Below are positions 1-9,288 of a DNA stretch of 64,000 nucleotides, in pieces. The stretch spans positions 57,206,465 through 57,270,464 of the forward strand of contig NC_067195.1 in assembly GCF_000699445.3 (NCBI RefSeq). Direction: 5' to 3'. This stretch comes from Schistosoma haematobium. Lineage: Eukaryota; Platyhelminthes; Trematoda; Strigeidida; Schistosomatidae. A program made the position numbers and the translations under genes. Each line of letters opens with the position of its first letter. Within the stretch, counting starts at the first letter, position 1. The notes under the pieces were generated by a model. The model was not told the DNA's origin. It was given only the letters and a program-made list of their open reading frames with translations, and did no database searches.

Positions 1-852
1 ACAGAAGTTGGTAATTTCATTTCTCATCTGCAGACTGAGCTGGAAGACAACTGCAGAACATATGAAGCTGCCTATAAAAGCCTCTGTGAATCCCGGACGA
101 CCAGTGATGTAAACGAGACAGTTATTCATGATCCGCCCAGTTGTCCAGAAATGTCAAATTCAGAAACATTCCCTGTCGTGGGTTCAAATCCCACTGTTCC
201 TGAAACGTGTACAGACAGTGATGTACCCAGCTCACAGGAAGAAGATCACTTATTAAATGCTCATAAATTAATTACAGTACCCTCTCACAAGGAAACAGGA
301 AACAAATCGTGCAGTATACTGAGTCTAGCTGCTCCAAACGGTCCTCATCAGTCAACAACAGGAGATTCTGATGAATCTTATTATCTAGATCCTCTTGTAC
401 CAGAAAATGTGTTAAATGCACCAAATGATGATCAGAAGTTTAATACAATTTTGATGGATGTTAATTATCCCAGTGATCAACTATCCACAAATGAGATTTT
501 CAAGGAATTCTATGATAATGTTCCAGAAGAATCGAACGTTGATGACCTCATATCAAGCGACGTTGGTCCACACTACTTAATCACTTTTAGTGACTTCTCT
601 GTTCCATGTGACAATTATGTGTTAAATAAAGTCAAATTAATTCTAACTTGGGAATATGAGGACCCAACATTATTTCGTGGGGAGGATGAACCCAGAAAAT
701 TTCAAAATCCGGATATCAACTCCGGATCTTCAAAAAAAAGGGAGGTGTTGTGGATGCGGAGGAATAGACCAATAATTATCATGTTAAGTCCAATGGTGTC
801 CTTGGACTTTAAATGCACATTTCCTATTGGTCGATATCTGTTCACTTGTTGA
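1..852 (+). CDS. Gag-position ORF, 3' part (left-edge unit)
   Basis: The reading frame is open from base 1, so the N-terminus lies outside the window; its first internal Met codon is at 151. It reads through the PPT and stops inside LTR 1 (stop 850-852), so it is of the longest C-terminal class. It carries the His allele (EEDH) at the diagnostic site. Confidence 0.5.
   Translation, partial: TEVGNFISHLQTELEDNCRTYEAAYKSLCESRTTSDVNETVIHDPPSCPEMSNSETFPVVGSNPTVPETCTDSDVPSSQEEDHLLNAHKLITVPSHKETGNKSCSILSLAAPNGPHQSTTGDSDESYYLDPLVPENVLNAPNDDQKFNTILMDVNYPSDQLSTNEIFKEFYDNVPEESNVDDLISSDVGPHYLITFSDFSVPCDNYVLNKVKLILTWEYEDPTLFRGEDEPRKFQNPDINSGSSKKREVLWMRRNRPIIIMLSPMVSLDFKCTFPIGRYLFTC
178..194 (+). other. 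Perfect tRNA T-arm-like hairpin / B-box match inside the ORF
   Basis: GTGGG and CCCAC form a 5-bp stem around the 7-nt loop TTCAAAT; GGTTCAAATCC fits the Pol III B-box consensus. It recurs at the same place in every unit (for example 1598-1614 in unit 1). I see no acceptor, D or anticodon arm around it, so it is not a tRNA gene. Confidence 0.6.
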
Positions 853-1130
853 GTATTGTACAAAATGTTGTTTTCTATTTTTATGGTACGATGTGGTATG
901 CTTGGTTAGTATATAAATAGAGTATGTTTGAAATATAATGATTCATATCTCCGAGGCTGTGGCTTGTGTTCTGGACTCAACTGACTGGGCTAGACAGGGG
1001 AGCGAGACCAATCGAGACTCTAGGCCGTCCGTTCGTGTTTACGTGTCACTGTAATCGATCGATATAAACGCTGCGTATCAAAACCTGCAGTCTCACCCGT
1101 TACAACAATTGGCAACCTAAAGTCATAACA
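746..1130 (+). repeat. LTR 1
   Basis: 385 bp; 5' end TGTTGT; 3' end CATAACA. Confidence 0.85.
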
Positions 1131-1290
1131 ATTGGCGACGGGGTGGAGAAAAATTTTGAACCTTGTAATTGGACGAGATTCAGGCTAATTGTTTCGACCA
1201 ATCAGAGTCCAGATTTATCATCAGCGTCCTTCAGCAACATTTGTCATTATCCCTACAGTTAATTTTCATTGCTGGTGCAGAAAAGAAAAA

Positions 1291-2187
1291 ATGACTACCT
1301 TTTCCGGTGAATTACAGCTTCTACTTGAGCAACAACAGCAGTGTTTCAAAAATAGCCAGTTAAATTTTTTAGAAAAGTTACGCACACTGTCGGTAAATCT
1401 TCCATGTTTCGGAGATGCAACAGAAGTTGGTAATTTCATTTCTCATCTGCAGACTGAGCTGGAAGACAACTGCAGAACATATGAAGCTGCCTATAAAAGC
1501 CTCTGTGAATCCCGGACGACCAGTGATGTAAACGAGACAGTTATTCATGATCCGCCCAGTTGTCCAGAAATGTCAAATTCAGAAACATTCCCTGTCGTGG
1601 GTTCAAATCCCACTGTTCCTGAAACGTGTACAGACAGTGATGTACCCAGCTCACAGGAAGAAGATCACTTATTAAATGCTCATAAATTAATTACAGTACC
1701 CTCTCACAAGGAAACAGGAAACAAATCGTGCAGTATACTGAGTCTAGCTGCTCCAAACGGTCCTCATCAGTCAACAACAGGAGATTCTGATGAATCTTAT
1801 TATCTAGATCCTCTTGTACCAGAAAATGTGTTAAATGCACCAAATGATGATCAGAAGTTTAATACAATTTTGATGGATGTTAATTATCCCAGTGATCAAC
1901 TATCCACAAATGAGATTTTCAAGGAATTCTATGATAATGTTCCAGAAGAATCGAACGTTGATGACCTCATATCAAGCGACGTTGGTCCACACTACTTAAT
2001 CACTTTTAGTGACTTCTCTGTTCCATGTGACAATTATGTGTTAAATAAAGTCAAATTAATTCTAACTTGGGAATATGAGGACCCAACATTATTTCGTGGG
2101 GAGGATGAACCCAGAAAATTTCAAAATCCGGATATCAACTCCGGATCTTCAAAAAAAAGGGGAGGTGTTATGGATGCGGAGGAATAG
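1291..2187 (+). CDS. Gag-position ORF, unit 1 (298 aa)
   Basis: The start is the ATG at 1291, in a purine-rich context (aaaaaATGa, A at -3). The same frame is open 34 codons further up but only from TTG, unlikely in a eukaryote. Residues 5-32 (ELQLLLEQQQQ to LEKLRTL) are Gln/Leu-rich and probably helical. The middle is acidic and rich in Ser, Thr, Pro and Asn, and the C-terminal part is hydrophilic ending in a Ser/Lys stretch over the PPT. I see no CCHC or CHCC zinc knuckle, no protease DTG or DSG and no RT motif. The place (after the PBS, before the PPT) and the Gln-rich start suggest a deleted Gag of a Ty3/gypsy-like element; function is not established. This copy has the His allele (EEDH) and a private Phe (NFLE where all others have NVLE), and stops 22 bases into LTR 2. 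Confidence 0.55.
   Translation: MTTFSGELQLLLEQQQQCFKNSQLNFLEKLRTLSVNLPCFGDATEVGNFISHLQTELEDNCRTYEAAYKSLCESRTTSDVNETVIHDPPSCPEMSNSETFPVVGSNPTVPETCTDSDVPSSQEEDHLLNAHKLITVPSHKETGNKSCSILSLAAPNGPHQSTTGDSDESYYLDPLVPENVLNAPNDDQKFNTILMDVNYPSDQLSTNEIFKEFYDNVPEESNVDDLISSDVGPHYLITFSDFSVPCDNYVLNKVKLILTWEYEDPTLFRGEDEPRKFQNPDINSGSSKKRGGVMDAEE
2126..2146 (+). other. 7-bp hairpin just upstream of the PPT (representative)
   Basis: ATCCGGA and TCCGGAT flank the 7-nt loop TATCAAC, four bases before the A-run of the PPT. It is present in every unit. Confidence 0.7.
2151..2165 (+). promoter_or_regulatory. Polypurine tract (representative)
   Basis: A-run followed by GGGGAGG directly before the LTR start, the expected plus-strand primer site of an LTR retroelement. 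Length varies between units (A7 to A9, G3 or G4). Units 5, 6 and 8 have GGAGAGG; units 12 and 13 share a G inside the A-run (cttcaagaaaaagg). Confidence 0.85.
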
Positions 2188-2252
2188 ACCAATAATTATC
2201 ATGTTAAGTCCAATGGTGTCCTTGGACTTTAAATGCACATTTCCTATTGGTC
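2187..2252 (+). promoter_or_regulatory. Nested inverted repeats with CCAAT/ATTGG boxes in the LTR (representative)
   Basis: Outer arms GACCAATA (2187-2194) and TATTGGTC (2245-2252) enclose inner arms AAGTCCAA (2206-2213) and TTGGACTT (2222-2229) around an 8-nt loop. The outer arms are a CCAAT box and its inverse about 80-140 bp upstream of the TATA box, a usual Pol II promoter arrangement. Promoter use is inferred. Confidence 0.6.
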
Positions 2253-2329
2253 GATATCTGTTCACTTGTTGAGTATTGTACAAAATGTTGTTTTCTATTT
2301 TTATGGTACGATGTGGTATGCTTGGTTAG

Positions 2330-2340
2330 TATATAAATAG
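2330..2340 (+). promoter_or_regulatory. TATA box of the LTR promoter (representative)
   Basis: TATATAAATAG matches the TATA consensus, 164 bp into the LTR. Transcription would start about 30 bp downstream. The box occurs in every LTR of the array. Confidence 0.75.
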
Positions 2341-2552
2341 AGTATGTTTGAAATATAATGATTCATATCTCCGAGGCTGTGGCTTGTGTTCTGGACTCAA
2401 CTGACTGGGCTAGACAGGGGAGCGAGACCAATCGAGACTCTAGGCCGTCCGTTCGTGTTTACGTGTCACTGTAATCGATCGATATAAACGCTGCGTATCA
2501 AAACCTGCAGTCTCACCCGTTACAACAATTGGCAACCTAAAGTCATAACAAT

Positions 2553-2566
2553 TGGCGACGGGGTGG
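2553..2566 (+). promoter_or_regulatory. Primer-binding site (representative)
   Basis: TGGCGACGGGGTGG begins 2 nt after the CATAACA end of the LTR. TGG pairs with a tRNA CCA tail and CGAC implies a tRNA ending in GUCG-CCA; several gypsy elements with TGGCGAC sites use tRNA-Arg, so a tRNA-Arg primer is inferred. A second TGGCAAC site lies 23 bp upstream (2530). Confidence 0.6.
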
Positions 2567-2710
2567 AGAAAAATTTTGAACCTTGTAATTGGACGAGATT
2601 CAGGCTAGTTGTTTCGACCAATCAGAGTCCAGATTTATCATCAGCGTCCTTCAGCAACATTTGTCATTATCCCTACAGTTAATTTTCATTGCTGGTGCAG
2701 AAAAGAAAAA

Positions 2711-3529
2711 ATGACTACCTTTTCCGGTGAATTACAGCTTCTACTTGAGCAACAACAGCAGTGTTTCAAAAATAGCCAGTTAAATGTTTTAGAAAAGTTA
2801 CGCACACTGTCGGTAAATCTTCCATGTTTCGGAGATGCAACAGAAGTTGGTAATTTCATTTCTCATCTGCAGACTGAGCTGGAAGACAACTGCAGAACAT
2901 ATGAAGCTGCCTATAAAAGCCTCTGTGAATCCCGGACGACCAGTGATGTAAACGAGACAGTTATTCATGATCCGCCCAGTTGTCCAGAAATGTCAAATTC
3001 AGAAACATTCCCTGTCGTGGGTTCAAATCCCACTGTTCCTGAAACGTGTACAGACAGTGATGTACCCAGCTCACAGGAAGAAGATCTCTTATTAAATGCT
3101 CATAAATTAATTACAGTACCCTCTCACAAGGAAACAGGAAACAAATCGTGCAGTATACTGAGTCTAGCTGCTCCAAACGGTCCTCATCAGTCAACAACAG
3201 GAGATTCTGATGAATCTTATTATCTAGATCCTCTTGTACCAGAAAATGTGTTAAATGCACCAAATGATGATCAGAAGTTTAATACAATTTTGATGGATGT
3301 TAATTATCCCAGTGATCAACTATCCACAAATGAGATTTTCAAGGAATTCTATGATAATGTTCCAGAAGAATCGAACGTTGATGACCTCATATCAAGCGAC
3401 GTTGGTCCACACTACTTAATCACTTTTAGTGACTTCTCTGTTCCATGTGACAATTATGTGTTAAATAAAGTCAAATTAATTCTAACTTGGGAATATGAGG
3501 ACCCAACATTATTTCGTGGGGGAGGATGA
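2711..3529 (+). CDS. Gag-position ORF, unit 2 (272 aa)
   Basis: An extra G in the run at 3518-3522 (five instead of four) shifts the frame, so it ends FRGGG-stop. Leu allele (EEDL). Confidence 0.5.
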   Translation: MTTFSGELQLLLEQQQQCFKNSQLNVLEKLRTLSVNLPCFGDATEVGNFISHLQTELEDNCRTYEAAYKSLCESRTTSDVNETVIHDPPSCPEMSNSETFPVVGSNPTVPETCTDSDVPSSQEEDLLLNAHKLITVPSHKETGNKSCSILSLAAPNGPHQSTTGDSDESYYLDPLVPENVLNAPNDDQKFNTILMDVNYPSDQLSTNEIFKEFYDNVPEESNVDDLISSDVGPHYLITFSDFSVPCDNYVLNKVKLILTWEYEDPTLFRGGG

Positions 3530-3587
3530 ACCCAGAAAATTTCAAAATCCGGATATCAACTCCGGATCTTCAAAAAAAAAGGGGAGG

Positions 3588-3972
3588 TTTTATGGATGCG
3601 GAGGAATAGACCAATAATTATCATGTTAAGTCCAATGGTGTCCTTGGACTTTAAATGCACATTTCCTATTGGTCGATATCTGTTCACTTGTTGAGTATTG
3701 TACAAAATGTTGTTTTCTATTTTTATGGTACGATGTGGTATGCTTGGTTAGTATATAAATAGAGTATGTTTGAAATATAATGATTCATATCTCCGAGGCT
3801 GTGGCTTGTGTTCTGGACTCAACTGACTGGGCTAGACAGGGGAGCGAGACCAATCGAGACTCTAGGCCGTCCGTTCGTGTTTACGTGTCACTGTAATCGA
3901 TCGATATAAACGCTGCGTATCAAAACCTGCAGTCTCACCCGTTACAACAATTGGCAACCTAAAGTCATAACA
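3588..3972 (+). repeat. LTR 3
   Basis: 385 bp; the terminal TG is altered (TTTTAT), the only copy with a changed second base. Confidence 0.83.
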
Positions 3973-4132
3973 ATTGGCGACGGGGTGGAGAAAAATTTTG
4001 AACCTTGTAATTGGACGAGATTCAGGCTAGTTGTTTCGACCAATCAGAGTCCAGATTTATCATCAGCGTCCTTCAGCAACATTTGTCATTATCCCTACAG
4101 TTAATTTTCATTGCTGGTGCAGAAAAGAAAAA

Positions 4133-5113
4133 ATGACTACCTTTTCCGGTGAATTACAGCTTCTACTTGAGCAACAACAGCAGTGTTTCAAAAATAGCCA
4201 GTTAAATGTTTTAGAAAAGTTACGCACACTGTCGGTAAATCTTCCATGTTTCGGAGATGCAACAGAAGTTGGTAATTTCATTTCTCATCTGCAGACTGAG
4301 CTGGAAGACAACTGCAGAACATATGAAGCTGCCTATAAAAGCCTCTGTGAATCCCGGACGACCAGTGATGTAAACGAGACAGTTATTCATGATCCGCCCA
4401 GTTGTCCAGAAATGTCAAATTCAGAAACATTCCCTGTCGTGGGTTCAAATCCCACTGTTCCTGAAACGTGTACAGACAGTGATGTACCCAGCTCACAGGA
4501 AGAAGATCTCTTATTAAATGCTCATAAATTAATTACAGTACCCTCTCACAAGGAAACAGGAAACAAATCGTGCAGTATACTGAGTCTAGCTGCTCCAAAC
4601 GGTCCTCATCAGTCAACAACAGGAGATTCTGATGAATCTTATTATCTAGATCCTCTTGTACCAGAAAATGTGTTAAATGCACCAAATGATGATCAGAAGT
4701 TTAATACAATTTTGATGGATGTTAATTATCCCAGTGATCAACTATCCACAAATGAGATTTTCAAGGAATTCTATGATAATGTTCCAGAAGAATCGAACGT
4801 TGATGACCTCATATCAAGCGACGTTGGTCCACACTACTTAATCACTTTTAGTGACTTCTCTGTTCCATGTGACAATTATGTGTTAAATAAAGTCAAATTA
4901 ATTCTAACTTGGGAATATGAGGACCCAACATTATTTCGTGGGGAGGATGAACCCAGAAAATTTCAAAATCCGGATATCAACTCCGGATCTTCAAAAAAAG
5001 GGGAGGTGTTATGGATGCGGAGGAATAGACCAATAATTATCATGTTAAGTCCAATGGTGTCCTTGGACTTTAAATGCACATTTCCTATTGGTCGATATCT
5101 GTTCACTTGTTGA
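4133..5113 (+). CDS. Gag-position ORF, unit 3 (326 aa)
   Basis: Longest class: reads through the PPT in frame and 107 bp into LTR 4, ending GRYLFTC. Leu allele. Confidence 0.55.
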   Translation: MTTFSGELQLLLEQQQQCFKNSQLNVLEKLRTLSVNLPCFGDATEVGNFISHLQTELEDNCRTYEAAYKSLCESRTTSDVNETVIHDPPSCPEMSNSETFPVVGSNPTVPETCTDSDVPSSQEEDLLLNAHKLITVPSHKETGNKSCSILSLAAPNGPHQSTTGDSDESYYLDPLVPENVLNAPNDDQKFNTILMDVNYPSDQLSTNEIFKEFYDNVPEESNVDDLISSDVGPHYLITFSDFSVPCDNYVLNKVKLILTWEYEDPTLFRGEDEPRKFQNPDINSGSSKKGEVLWMRRNRPIIIMLSPMVSLDFKCTFPIGRYLFTC

Positions 5114-5391
5114 GTATTGTACAAAATGTTGTTTTCTATTTTTATGGTACGATGTGGTATGCTTGGTTAGTATATAAATAGAGTATGTTTGAAATATAAT
5201 GATTCATATCTCCGAGGCTGTGGCTTGTGTTCTGGACTCAACTGACTGGGCTAGACAGGGGAGCGAGACCAATCGAGACTCTAGGCCGTCCGTTCGTGTT
5301 TACGTGTCACTGTAATCGATCGATATAAACGCTGCGTATCAAAACCTGCAGTCTCACCCGTTACAACAATTGGCAACCTAAAGTCATAACA
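5007..5391 (+). repeat. LTR 4
   Basis: 385 bp; 5' end TGTTAT. Confidence 0.85.
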
Positions 5392-5551
5392 ATTGGCGAC
5401 GGGGTGGAGAAAAATTTTGAACCTTGTAATTGGACGAGATTCAGGCTAATTGTTTCGACCAATCAGAGTCCAGATTTATCATCAGCGTCCTTCAGCAACA
5501 TTTGTCATTATCCCTACAGTTAATTTTCATTGCTGGTGCAGAAAAGAAAAA

Positions 5552-6448
5552 ATGACTACCTTTTCCGGTGAATTACAGCTTCTACTTGAGCAACAACAGC
5601 AGTGTTTCAAAAATAGCCAGTTAAATGTTTTAGAAAAGTTACGCACACTGTCGGTAAATCTTCCATGTTTCGGAGATGCAACAGAAGTTGGTAATTTCAT
5701 TTCTCATCTGCAGACTGAGCTGGAAGACAACTGCAGAACATATGAAGCTGCCTATAAAAGCCTCTGTGAATCCCGGACGACCAGTGATGTAAACGAGACA
5801 GTTATTCATGATCCGCCCAGTTGTCCAGAAATGTCAAATTCAGAAACATTCCCTGTCGTGGGTTCAAATCCCACTGTTCCTGAAACGTGTACAGACAGTG
5901 ATGTACCCAGCTCACAGGAAGAAGATCTCTTATTAAATGCTCATAAATTAATTACAGTACCCTCTCACAAGGAAACAGGAAACAAATCGTGCAGTATACT
6001 GAGTCTAGCTGCTCCAAACGGTCCTCATCAGTCAACAACAGGAGATTCTGATGAATCTTATTATCTAGATCCTCTTGTACCAGAAAATGTGTTAAATGCA
6101 CCAAATGATGATCAGAAGTTTAATACAATTTTGATGGATGTTAATTATCCCAGTGATCAACTATCCACAAATGAGATTTTCAAGGAATTCTATGATAATG
6201 TTCCAGAAGAATCGAACGTTGATGACCTCATATCAAGCGACGTTGGTCCACACTACTTAATCACTTTTAGTGACTTCTCTGTTCCATGTGACAATTATGT
6301 GTTAAATAAAGTCAAATTAATTCTAACTTGGGAATATGAGGACCCAACATTATTTCGTGGGGAGGATGAACCCAGAAAATTTCAAAATCCGGATATCAAC
6401 TCCGGATCTTCAAAAAAAAGGGGAGGTGTTGTGGATGCGGAGGAATAG
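5552..6448 (+). CDS. Gag-position ORF, unit 4 (298 aa)
   Basis: PPT length sends translation to the early LTR stop (ends VVDAEE). Leu allele. Confidence 0.55.
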   Translation: MTTFSGELQLLLEQQQQCFKNSQLNVLEKLRTLSVNLPCFGDATEVGNFISHLQTELEDNCRTYEAAYKSLCESRTTSDVNETVIHDPPSCPEMSNSETFPVVGSNPTVPETCTDSDVPSSQEEDLLLNAHKLITVPSHKETGNKSCSILSLAAPNGPHQSTTGDSDESYYLDPLVPENVLNAPNDDQKFNTILMDVNYPSDQLSTNEIFKEFYDNVPEESNVDDLISSDVGPHYLITFSDFSVPCDNYVLNKVKLILTWEYEDPTLFRGEDEPRKFQNPDINSGSSKKRGGVVDAEE

Positions 6449-6811
6449 ACCAATAATTATCATGTTAAGTCCAATGGTGTCCTTGGACTTTAAATGCACA
6501 TTTCCTATTGGTCGATATCTGTTCACTTGTTGAGTATTGTACAAAATGTTGTTTTCTATTTTTATGGTACGATGTGGTATGCTTGGTTAGTATATAAATA
6601 GAGTATGTTTGAAATATAATGATTCATATCTCCGAGGCTGTGGCTTGTGTTCTGGACTCAACTGACTGGGCTAGACAGGGGAGCGAGACCAATCGAGACT
6701 CTAGGCCGTCCGTTCGTGTTTACGTGTCACTGTAATCGATCGATATAAACGCTGCGTATCAAAACCTGCAGTCTCACCCGTTACAACAATTGGCAACCTA
6801 AAGTCATAACA
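6427..6811 (+). repeat. LTR 5
   Basis: 385 bp; TGTTGT. Confidence 0.85.
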
Positions 6812-6971
6812 ATTGGCGACGGGGTGGAGAAAAATTTTGAACCTTGTAATTGGACGAGATTCAGGCTAATTGTTTCGACCAATCAGAGTCCAGATTTATC
6901 ATCAGCGTCCTTCAGCAACATTTGTCATTATCCCTACAGTTAATTTTCATTGCTGGTGCAGAAAAGAAAAA

Positions 6972-7790
6972 ATGACTACCTTTTCCGGTGAATTACAGCT
7001 TCTACTTGAGCAACAACAGCAGTGTTTCAAAAATAGCCAGTTAAATGTTTTAGAAAAGTTACGCACACTGTCGGTAAATCTTCCATGTTTCGGAGATGCA
7101 ACAGAAGTTGGTAATTTCATTTCTCATCTGCAGACTGAGCTGGAAGACAACTGCAGAACATATGAAGCTGCCTATAAAAGCCTCTGTGAATCCCGGACGA
7201 CCAGTGATGTAAACGAGACAGTTATTCATGATCCGCCCAGTTGTCCAGAAATGTCAAATTCAGAAACATTCCCTGTCGTGGGTTCAAATCCCACTGTTCC
7301 TGAAACGTGTACAGACAGTGATGTACCCAGCTCACAGGAAGAAGATCTCTTATTAAATGCTCATAAATTAATTACAGTACCCTCTCACAAGGAAACAGGA
7401 AACAAATCGTGCAGTATACTGAGTCTAGCTGCTCCAAACGGTCCTCATCAGTCAACAACAGGAGATTCTGATGAATCTTATTATCTAGATCCTCTTGTAC
7501 CAGAAAATGTGTTAAATGCACCAAATGATGATCAGAAGTTTAATACAATTTTGATGGATGTTAATTATCCCAGTGATCAACTATCCACAAATGAGATTTT
7601 CAAGGAATTCTATGATAATGTTCCAGAAGAATCGAACGTTGATGACCTCATATCAAGCGACGTTGGTCCACACTACTTAATCACTTTTAGTGACTTCTCT
7701 GTTCCATGTGACAATTATGTGTTAAATAAAGTCAAATTAATTCTAACTTGGGAATATGAGGACCCAACATTATTTCGTGGGGGAGGATGA
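6972..7790 (+). CDS. Gag-position ORF, unit 5 (272 aa)
   Basis: Five-G frameshift class; Leu allele. Confidence 0.5.
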   Translation: MTTFSGELQLLLEQQQQCFKNSQLNVLEKLRTLSVNLPCFGDATEVGNFISHLQTELEDNCRTYEAAYKSLCESRTTSDVNETVIHDPPSCPEMSNSETFPVVGSNPTVPETCTDSDVPSSQEEDLLLNAHKLITVPSHKETGNKSCSILSLAAPNGPHQSTTGDSDESYYLDPLVPENVLNAPNDDQKFNTILMDVNYPSDQLSTNEIFKEFYDNVPEESNVDDLISSDVGPHYLITFSDFSVPCDNYVLNKVKLILTWEYEDPTLFRGGG

Positions 7791-7846
7791 ACCCAGAAAA
7801 TTTCAAAATCCGGATATCAACTCCGGATCTTCAAAAAAAGGAGAGG

Positions 7847-8231
7847 TGTTGTGGATGCGGAGGAATAGACCAATAATTATCATGTTAAGTCCAATGGTGT
7901 CCTTGGACTTTAAATGCACATTTCCTATTGGTCGATATCTGTTCACTTGTTGAGTATTGTACAAAATGTTGTTTTCTATTTTTATGGTACGATGTGGTAT
8001 GCTTGGTTAGTATATAAATAGAGTATGTTTGAAATATAATGATTCATATCTCCGAGGCTGTGGCTTGTGTTCTGGACTCAACTGACTGGGCTAGACAGGG
8101 GAGCGAGACCAATCGAGACTCTAGGCCGTCCGTTCGTGTTTACGTGTCACTGTAATCGATCGATATAAACGCTGCGTATCAAAACCTGCAGTCTCACCCG
8201 TTACAACAATTGGCAACCTAAAGTCATAACA
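7847..8231 (+). repeat. LTR 6
   Basis: 385 bp; preceded by the GGAGAGG form of the PPT. Confidence 0.85.
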
Positions 8232-8391
8232 ATTGGCGACGGGGTGGAGAAAAATTTTGAACCTTGTAATTGGACGAGATTCAGGCTAGTTGTTTCGACC
8301 AATCAGAGTCCAGATTTATCATCAGCGTCCTTCAGCAACATTTGTCATTATCCCTACAGTTAATTTTCATTGCTGGTGCAGAAAAGAAAAA

Positions 8392-9288
8392 ATGACTACC
8401 TTTTCCGGTGAATTACAGCTTCTACTTGAGCAACAACAGCAGTGTTTCAAAAATAGCCAGTTAAATGTTTTAGAAAAGTTACGCACACTGTCGGTAAATC
8501 TTCCATGTTTCGGAGATGCAACAGAAGTTGGTAATTTCATTTCTCATCTGCAGACTGAGCTGGAAGACAACTGCAGAACATATGAAGCTGCCTATAAAAG
8601 CCTCTGTGAATCCCGGACGACCAGTGATGTAAACGAGACAGTTATTCATGATCCGCCCAGTTGTCCAGAAATGTCAAATTCAGAAACATTCCCTGTCGTG
8701 GGTTCAAATCCCACTGTTCCTGAAACGTGTACAGACAGTGATGTACCCAGCTCACAGGAAGAAGATCACTTATTAAATGCTCATAAATTAATTACAGTAC
8801 CCTCTCACAAGGAAACAGGAAACAAATCGTGCAGTATACTGAGTCTAGCTGCTCCAAACGGTCCTCATCAGTCAACAACAGGAGATTCTGATGAATCTTA
8901 TTATCTAGATCCTCTTGTACCAGAAAATGTGTTAAATGCACCAAATGATGATCAGAAGTTTAATACAATTTTGATGGATGTTAATTATCCCAGTGATCAA
9001 CTATCCACAAATGAGATTTTCAAGGAATTCTATGATAATGTTCCAGAAGAATCGAACGTTGATGACCTCATATCAAGCGACGTTGGTCCACACTACTTAA
9101 TCACTTTTAGTGACTTCTCTGTTCCATGTGACAATTATGTGTTAAATAAAGTCAAATTAATTCTAACTTGGGAATATGAGGACCCAACATTATTTCGTGG
9201 GGAGGATGAACCCAGAAAATTTCAAAATCCGGATATCAACTCCGGATCTTCAAAAAAAAGGAGAGGTGTTGTGGATGCGGAGGAATAG
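8392..9288 (+). CDS. Gag-position ORF, unit 6 (298 aa)
   Basis: His allele; GGAGAGG PPT changes the tail to KKRRGVVDAEE. Confidence 0.55.
   Translation: MTTFSGELQLLLEQQQQCFKNSQLNVLEKLRTLSVNLPCFGDATEVGNFISHLQTELEDNCRTYEAAYKSLCESRTTSDVNETVIHDPPSCPEMSNSETFPVVGSNPTVPETCTDSDVPSSQEEDHLLNAHKLITVPSHKETGNKSCSILSLAAPNGPHQSTTGDSDESYYLDPLVPENVLNAPNDDQKFNTILMDVNYPSDQLSTNEIFKEFYDNVPEESNVDDLISSDVGPHYLITFSDFSVPCDNYVLNKVKLILTWEYEDPTLFRGEDEPRKFQNPDINSGSSKKRRGVVDAEE

Larger units (their letters stand above)
2166..2550 (+). repeat. LTR 2 (representative, fully described)
   Basis: 385 bp from TGTTATGG to CATAACA; TGTTATG and CATAACA are a perfect 7-bp terminal inverted pair. In order it holds GACCAATA (2187-2194), an 8-bp inverted repeat (2206-2229), TATTGGTC (2245-2252, complement of the first box), a TATA box (2330-2340), and a downstream region with ATCGATCGAT. 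An alternative 3' end lies at 2527 (ACAACA). Most copies start TGTTGT rather than TGTTAT. The 1-bp length difference between copies lies in gacaggggagc versus gacagggagc. Confidence 0.88.

Noticed and set aside
1189..1290. 34-codon N-terminal extension of the gag-position ORF beginning at TTG
   Set aside because: Needs a non-AUG start in a eukaryote; the ATG at 1291 has a good context. The stretch is better read as 5' leader after the PBS.
2075..2272. 65-codon ORFs overlapping the end of the gag-position ORF and the LTR, also near 6336, 7756, 9176, 12014 and 27621
   Set aside because: Out-of-frame or shifted reading of the same DNA caused by PPT length; no independent support.
2553..2566. 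Idea that the tRNA-Arg(TCT) of the second array primes the LTR element of the first
   Set aside because: That tRNA ends GGGAUG-CCA, whose complement begins TGGCATCCC, not TGGCGACGG. Only the first four bases agree.
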